Assembly: GCF_002929745.1 (NCBI RefSeq)
Contig: NZ_PJIQ01000011.1
Span: forward strand, 59,702 to 123,701
Source of the DNA: Arthrobacter sp. B1805
GTDB taxonomy: Bacteria > Actinomycetota > Actinomycetes > Actinomycetales > Micrococcaceae
Length of the DNA stretch: 64,000 bases
Direction of reading: 5' to 3'
Shown one piece after another: positions 59,994-64,000 of the stretch; the first letter of the stretch is position 1; each line of letters opens with the position of its first letter. Made by a program: the position numbers and the translations under genes. The notes beneath the pieces are model-generated. The model was given only the letters and a program-made list of their open reading frames with translations, was not told where the DNA came from and did not search any database.

Positions 59994-60314
59994 TCAACGA
60001 AGCAGTCGGCTGATCGCGTCGGTCGCTTCCTTGACCTTCGCGTCGACGGCGGCGGAATCCCCGGACTGGGTGGATTCATGGGCGGCTCCGACAACGCAGT
60101 GCGCAATGTGCTCTTCGAGCAAGCCGATGCTCACCGCGTGCAGGGCCTTATTGATAGCCGCGACCTGGGTGAGGATGTCGATGCAGTATTTGTCTTCATC
60201 GACCATGCGGGCGATACCGCGCACCTGGCCCTCGATGCGCTTGAGCCTGCGGAGGTAGGCGTCCTTGTCCGCGGTGTATCCCCGCTGAACGAGAGCCTCA
60301 ATTTCGGTGGTCAC
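59994..60314 (-). CDS. csoR: CsoR copper-sensing repressor
   Basis: A 106-residue DUF156 protein. LRRLKRIEGQVRGIARMVDE is the conserved first helix, and the Cu(I) ligands C44, H69 and C73 (YCIDIL, EEHIAHC) are present. Cu(I) binding releases it from GC-rich palindromes. GTG start with AAAGGAAC upstream. It opens the csoR-copZ-copA-TPR operon behind a perfect palindrome, so it autoregulates, and it probably controls the second palindrome at 55615 too. Confidence 0.95.
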   Translation of the reverse strand: MTTEIEALVQRGYTADKDAYLRRLKRIEGQVRGIARMVDEDKYCIDILTQVAAINKALHAVSIGLLEEHIAHCVVGAAHESTQSGDSAAVDAKVKEATDAISRLLR

Positions 60315-60337
60315 GTCGTTCCTTTCGACAACAAAAA

Positions 60338-60360
60338 TATATACCCCTTGGGGGTATATA
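60338..60360. promoter_or_regulatory. CsoR operator before csoR
   Basis: TATATACCCC (60338-60347) and GGGGTATATA (60351-60360) form a perfect 10-bp inverted repeat with TTG in the middle, 24 bases upstream of the csoR GTG. Confidence 0.85.
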
Positions 60361-60562
60361 AACAAGAGGGGTGAGGTGAGATCTTCTTCACGCCTTCATC
60401 ATCCCCTGTTTCGCTCTGGAAAGGTGCCTCAGGCTACGGGAGTGCGGGTGCGCCCTTGACATGGCGGGCTGCCGCAAAGCCTGCCCCTGGCCACGCTTCC
60501 ACGGAGCGCGGCGTGTCGCGCCCGGCGTTTCCCTCGCGTTCGTTACCCCAACGTGACATTTC

Positions 60563-60579
60563 ATACCAGCGGGGGGTAT
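60563..60579. promoter_or_regulatory. Degenerate CsoR-like box near the riboswitch promoter
   Basis: ATACCAGCGGGGGGTAT has the outer ATACC/GGTAT arms of a CsoR site but a broken centre. It lies upstream of the c-di-AMP riboswitch leader. It may be chance. Confidence 0.3.
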
Positions 60580-60604
60580 TGTCATCGAGTGTTCACAGCA
60601 CCAG

Positions 60605-60815
60605 CTGGAACACTCCCGGGCAGAATGCCGAGTCCTGCCGCTGCCGGGGATACGTCCGTTCATATCCGTATGGCAGGAACGGGGGACCCAAGATGTATGG
60701 GCCACTACGCGTGGTCCTTGGGGTTAAGTCGCTTCATTTCCGTCCATTGGGATGAAGCGGCCGGGTGCACTCCCATCCGAACCCGACAGCTCACCCCGCA
60801 GGCATGGGAGAGGCA
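60605..60815 (+). promoter_or_regulatory. c-di-AMP (ydaO-yuaA type) riboswitch
   Basis: The leader contains the landmarks of the ydaO class in actinobacteria: GGGGGACCCA near 60681-60690 paired with TTGGGGTTAA near 60718-60727, an internal GC-rich hairpin, and the 3' half CCGAACCCGACAGCTCACCC followed by CGCAGGCATGGGAGAGG (60777-60813). It ends about ten bases before the start of a LysM-NlpC/P60 gene, a known target class. High c-di-AMP normally turns such genes off. Confidence 0.75.
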
Positions 60816-60823
60816 ACCGACGC

Positions 60824-61735
60824 ATGTCACGAATCACTTCAGCGCGCCACCGCGCCACCGTCAATCACTCGATCGCCCTTGAAGGGCTGTCCTATTCCGC
60901 GAAGACCGGCGCTGTAGCGCTGGGCAAGCCGGCCATCATCGCAGCTGCGACCGGCGGTATCGTCTTCGCTGTAGGAGCTCCCGCCCAGGCCGGAACCTAC
61001 ACGCAGGAAGCAGCCAGCACTACCGTTCAGGCTCCCGTCACCGCAGCACCTGTTACGGCGGCTCCCGCTGCAGCAGCCGGCGTCCACACCGTCGTTGCAG
61101 GTGACACCATGGGTGGCATCGCCGCCCTGCATGGCATCAGCGTCGACGCGCTCCTGGCGCAGAACGGCCTGTCCTACGCCTCGGTCATCTACCCGGGCCA
61201 GCAGATCACCCTTTCCGGTGCTTCCGCTGCTTCGACGTGGGCCCCGGCCGCCGTCAGCCCTGCTGCTGTGCCCGCCGCAGCACCGGCAACCCAGGCCTCC
61301 TACACCGCCCCGGCCCCTGCAGCTGCCATTGCTCCTGTAGCGGCTCAGCCCACCTACTCCCTGGCCTCGGCTGCCATCACCCCGATCCAGCCGTCGGCTC
61401 CCGCCGGCGATGTCTCGGCAAGCGGTGTCGGTGCGGCCCTGGTCGCCTCGGCCTACGGCCAGCTCGGCTCCATCCAGGACTGCACCATCCTCGTCGAGCG
61501 GGCCCTGCGCTCGATCGGCCTGAACGTAGGGGACCTCGGCCCGACACAGTTCTACCAGTACGGCACGGTCGTCTCCACGCCCGCCCCCGGTGACCTGGTC
61601 ATCCGCCCCGGCCACATCGGCATCTACGTCGGCAACGGCGAAGTCATCAGCAGCGGCATGAACGGTGCGAACCTCACCATCAAGCACCCCCTGTCGGACC
61701 TCGCCGGTTCGTCCTTCGTGCGCGTCAACGGCTAA
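60824..61735 (+). CDS. Secreted LysM and NlpC/P60 peptidoglycan hydrolase
   Basis: A 303-residue exported protein. A twin-basic-free signal with GGIVFAVGAPAQA precedes a LysM domain (VHTVVAGDTMGGIAALHGIS to IYPGQQITL, about residues 86-130), an Ala/Pro linker, and an NlpC/P60 domain with catalytic Cys in QDCTILVERALRSIG (near 219) and His in RPGHIGIYVGNGEV (near 263). The enzyme cuts peptide stems in cell wall. ATG at 60824, with riboswitch and GAGAGG directly upstream. Resembles Rpf-type surface proteins of Arthrobacter. Confidence 0.85.
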   Translation: MSRITSARHRATVNHSIALEGLSYSAKTGAVALGKPAIIAAATGGIVFAVGAPAQAGTYTQEAASTTVQAPVTAAPVTAAPAAAAGVHTVVAGDTMGGIAALHGISVDALLAQNGLSYASVIYPGQQITLSGASAASTWAPAAVSPAAVPAAAPATQASYTAPAPAAAIAPVAAQPTYSLASAAITPIQPSAPAGDVSASGVGAALVASAYGQLGSIQDCTILVERALRSIGLNVGDLGPTQFYQYGTVVSTPAPGDLVIRPGHIGIYVGNGEVISSGMNGANLTIKHPLSDLAGSSFVRVNG

Positions 61736-61772
61736 CACCCGCTGACCTGAACGCCGTCTCCATAGACTGAGG

Positions 61773-61812
61773 AAGCGGCAGGTGCCCTGGACGGGGGCGC
61801 CTGCCGCTTTTT
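61773..61812 (+). terminator. Intrinsic terminator after the NlpC/P60 gene
   Basis: AAGCGGCAGG and CCTGCCGCTT pair perfectly, with extra pairing of TGCCC and GGGGGC inside, followed by a T-run to 61812. Confidence 0.9.
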
Positions 61813-61884
61813 CTCTGCCCAAAACACCCCACGCCGCTGTCCGCTCCTTATGAGCGCTCACCGGAAGCGGACCTATGGACGTAC

Positions 61885-62481
61885 CTATGGACGTAGTACC
61901 AAGCCGTCCACGATCACGCCGACCAGACTGCGGGCTGCATCGGCAGAGGGCAGGGCTGCGGCCGCATTCACAGCGTGCAGGCTGAACAGGGCAAGCTCCC
62001 GCGGGGCAATGTCCGAGCGGATACCTCCTCCGGCCTCCTGCGCGCCAGTTTTTACGGCGCTTCCAATCAAGGCCTCAAGAAAGTCGCGCAGATGCTCCTG
62101 CGCCTGGGCAGCATGTGGACCTTGGTGCAAGAACGCGGGCGCCTCCGACCTGGATGCTTGCTGCAACATCACCGCGTACGCCTCAAGTACCGACGTCAGC
62201 GTCTGAAGCGGGTCCCCACTTCGTTCCGCATGAACGCGCACCTGATCAAGATGAACCAGATGCTGATTCACCTGCCGCTCGTGCCACGCCGCGAGCAACG
62301 CTTCCACATCCGGGAAGTACTTATAGAGGGTCGCCCGGGAGATTCCGGCCACGTCAGCAACCTTCGTCATCGACACAGCCGGCACCCCACCCTGACCCAC
62401 AAGTCGTGCCACCGCATCCAGCACCGCCTCCCGGACAGAGCTCCGGTGTTCCTGCACGGTGTCCTTCCACAACTTCCCCAT
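61885..62481 (-). CDS. TetR-family regulator
   Basis: A 198-residue repressor. The N-terminal helix-turn-helix SMTKVADVAGISRATLYKYF lies near residues 37-56, preceded by REAVLDAVARLVGQGG. The C-terminal half is helical (ligand pocket). It is divergent from the small membrane protein gene at 62577 across a palindromic region, so it probably represses that operon and itself. Ligand unknown. Confidence 0.9.
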   Translation of the reverse strand: MGKLWKDTVQEHRSSVREAVLDAVARLVGQGGVPAVSMTKVADVAGISRATLYKYFPDVEALLAAWHERQVNQHLVHLDQVRVHAERSGDPLQTLTSVLEAYAVMLQQASRSEAPAFLHQGPHAAQAQEHLRDFLEALIGSAVKTGAQEAGGGIRSDIAPRELALFSLHAVNAAAALPSADAARSLVGVIVDGLVLRP

Positions 62482-62508
62482 GTGTTCACCCTACAAAGCG
62501 CTCCACCT

Positions 62509-62543
62509 AATACAACCTGTCCAGCGCCTGTACAGTTTGTATT
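62509..62543. promoter_or_regulatory. Probable TetR operator
   Basis: AATACAA (62509-62515) and TTGTATT (62537-62543) form inverted arms around CCTGT...ACAGT, which is also partly symmetric. It sits between the TetR gene and the membrane-protein operon. Confidence 0.6.
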
Positions 62544-62576
62544 GAGCAATTAATTGCTGCGCTGAGAGGACTATGC

Positions 62577-62810
62577 ATGGCGGAATCATCGGATCGGCCC
62601 CCTATCGATCGGGTCGACACTCGAACCCAAGCTGACCGGCGTCCGCCTCGCCCGCCGATGCCCCGCTGGGTGAAGGTTTTTCTCGTCATCGTCCTGGTTA
62701 TCGCCGCAGCATTGGTCATCTCCCAGGCGCTGGGCATCCAGCACGGCCCCGGGATGCACGGGGCCCTTGGTGACTCAGCAACCGGTGTTAGCCAAGCCCC
62801 TTCGTCTTGA
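62577..62810 (+). CDS. Small single-helix membrane protein
   Basis: A 77-residue protein with a basic Pro/Arg-rich start, one helix (VKVFLVIVLVIAAALVISQA) and a His/Gly/Met-containing tail (GIQHGPGMHG). The stop overlaps the next ATG (TGATG). Part of the TetR-controlled unit. Function unknown. Confidence 0.7.
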   Translation: MAESSDRPPIDRVDTRTQADRRPPRPPMPRWVKVFLVIVLVIAAALVISQALGIQHGPGMHGALGDSATGVSQAPSS

Positions 62811-63316
62811 TGGTGATGCCCCCGCGCCTGCGCAAGGCGGCCCTCATCCTTCATGTGGGCACGTCCGTCGGGTGGCTTGGTGCCGTCGCGGCGTTCCTCA
62901 TCCTCGCCATGGCCGCCGCCACGACCCAGGACGAATGGATGACGCGCGCCGCCTACGCCTCGATGGAGACCATCGGGCGGCTGGCCCTCGTGCCCCTGAG
63001 TATCGCCTCGCTCGTCACAGGGATCATCCAGTCGCTCGGCACCCCCTGGGGGCTCATCCGCCACTACTGGGTGATCGTGAAACTACTGACTACGGTCCTC
63101 GCTACCGTGGTCCTGCTCCTCTATATGGAGACACTCACCCTTCTGGCCGACGCCGCCCGCAACCCCGCCGTGTCCGTCGGACCGGGGGAGTTGCTGCCGA
63201 ACGCATCCCCCGTCCTCCACGCCGGCGCGGCCCTCATCGTTCTGGGTGTCGCTCTTGGGCTGTCCATTTACAAACCACGCGGACTCACCGGCTTCGGCAT
63301 CCCTGCCCGCAGGTAA
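62810..63316 (+). CDS. DUF2269-like integral membrane protein
   Basis: A 168-residue, four-helix membrane protein. KAALILHVGTSVGWLGAVAA is its first helix and carries the conserved His-Val-Gly-Trp pattern; SLVTGIIQSLGTPWGLIRHYW and VIVKLLTTVLATVVLLLYM and an ALIVLGVALGLSIYKPRG end follow. This matches DUF2269-type proteins. It overlaps the small membrane protein gene and is likely co-transcribed with it under TetR control. Confidence 0.75.
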   Translation: MVMPPRLRKAALILHVGTSVGWLGAVAAFLILAMAAATTQDEWMTRAAYASMETIGRLALVPLSIASLVTGIIQSLGTPWGLIRHYWVIVKLLTTVLATVVLLLYMETLTLLADAARNPAVSVGPGELLPNASPVLHAGAALIVLGVALGLSIYKPRGLTGFGIPARR

Positions 63317-63843
63317 TCGTCCCGGGTGAATGCGCTTCGCCTGAGGCCAGTGCGGCCCACGCTTCCTCCGGTGTGCTGAGGTTACCCTCCGGGCCACGCT
63401 GAAGGACCAGAATGGTTTCCTCGCCCGAATCCTGTGAATCGAGGTACCTGGGGGTGCTCTCTGAACCCGCGGGTGGTCACAAGGTTGTTCCAAGGGGTTA
63501 TCCCACCTTTGGAACACGGCCCGGGTAATATTCCGGGTCACGAGCGGAGGCAGCGCATGCCAGGACACTCCACCACACGTCGGAGGTAGCGATCCATTCG
63601 AAACACGGGTGCTCAACGAGCGGTTATTCGGTCCGCGGGCCAGAGCTGTCTGCCCCCTGCACCATCGACTAAGTGGGGACCCGGCGGGAACTCAGAGCCT
63701 CCCATCGGCAATTTCCACGTCCCTGCCCACAGCATCAAGGAGTACCTGCATCTAATGGGCATCCGTTTCGACCACGCACCAGAGCCGTTCTCGAACGCAC
63801 GCCGTTCCCCGTCGCCGAACGACCGCCACCGTACACTCCGAGG
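63317..63843. other. Intergenic with an inverted repeat; no certain gene
   Basis: No plus-strand gene is supported. A minus-strand frame from about 63470 to 63285 (containing GEETILVLQRGPEGNLSTPE) looks coding-like but has no start codon. TGTTCCAA (63486-63493) and TTGGAACA (63509-63516) form an 8-bp inverted repeat with a 15-base spacer, which may be an operator. Confidence 0.4.
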
Positions 63844-63914
63844 ATGTTGATCATGCCCAATGACCGACGTATCCATGACCCGTCGTCCGACCTCGACACG
63901 TGGAGGGGCGAGTT

Positions 63915-64000
63915 GTGAGCGGTGGTCTCGTCGCGCTTTTGGACGACGTCGCCGCCCTGGCCCGCATTGCAGCTGCCTCGATGGACGACGTCGCTGCCGG
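63915..64000 (+). CDS. DUF808 membrane protein, N-terminal part only (cut by window edge)
   Basis: The GTG at 63915 opens SGGLVALLDDVAALARIAAA followed by SMDDVAA to the edge. This is the highly conserved start of DUF808 (YedI-type) inner-membrane proteins. The GTG overlaps the stop of a short frame (63853-63918, MPNDRRIHDPSSD) that may be a leader peptide. Confidence 0.8.
   Translation, partial: MSGGLVALLDDVAALARIAAASMDDVAA

Noticed and set aside
63285..63471. Minus-strand frame with coding-like sequence
   Set aside because: No start codon between the upstream stop and the frame, and it overlaps the DUF2269 gene; at best a remnant.
63613..63876. 87-codon minus-strand frame
   Set aside because: No family, biased composition and no ribosome binding site.

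Overview
The window is high-GC DNA with actinobacterial gene families throughout: an SCO6880-type conjugation operon, a primase-polymerase-like Rep, CsoR copper control and a DUF6153/DUF305 pair. It looks like an Arthrobacter-type (Micrococcaceae) accessory replicon, most likely a conjugative plasmid, although an integrated element cannot be excluded. Both edges cut genes. No rRNA, tRNA or CRISPR was found.

Region 1 (1-13.1 kb) is metabolic and efflux cargo. It holds an edge-truncated membrane protein, a secreted CHRD-like protein, several decayed genes (a hydrolase scrap, a doubly frameshifted MarR gene, an NmrA-like gene with an internal stop), an FMN-binding stress protein, an SDR, a MarR-controlled RND exporter, the first DUF6153/DUF305 pair and an orphan prenyl diphosphate synthase.

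Region 2 (13.4-22.5 kb) starts with a serine resolvase and looks like a defence or DNA-transaction island. It carries an HhH-type glycosylase-like protein, a UDG-fold protein, a PD-(D/E)XK-like protein, unknown genes, and a compact restriction-modification candidate: a small winged-helix protein, a beta-class DNA methyltransferase and a convergent nuclease, with a perfect palindrome upstream. A small redoxin and small zinc-ribbon proteins follow.

Region 3 (22.9-26.4 kb) is an intact IS3-family element with a GAG target duplication, a GNAT gene and an IS110-family element with a structured non-coding end.

Region 4 (26.4-44.3 kb) is the plasmid backbone. It has a ParA/RHH partition operon under a dense GTAGTA repeat field, a Rep with a possible antisense RNA in its leader, and two divergent conjugation operons: transglycosylase/M23 peptidase, ParA-like ATPase, pilin-like protein, polytopic channel protein, SCO6880 protein, VirB4-like ATPase and VirD4-like coupling protein. 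No relaxase is visible.

Region 5 (44.3-60.4 kb) is a copper and extracytoplasmic redox island. Lgt, ResB, TlpA and CcdA provide lipoprotein lipidation and thiol/cytochrome c maturation. A second DUF305/DUF6153 pair, CopB, two CopZ proteins, a Cys-rich copper-storage protein, CopA and CsoR handle copper. CsoR-type palindromes sit in front of both copper operons, with degenerate copies elsewhere.

Region 6 (60.4-64 kb) has a probable c-di-AMP (ydaO) riboswitch in front of a LysM-NlpC/P60 hydrolase, a TetR-controlled pair of membrane proteins and the start of a DUF808 gene.
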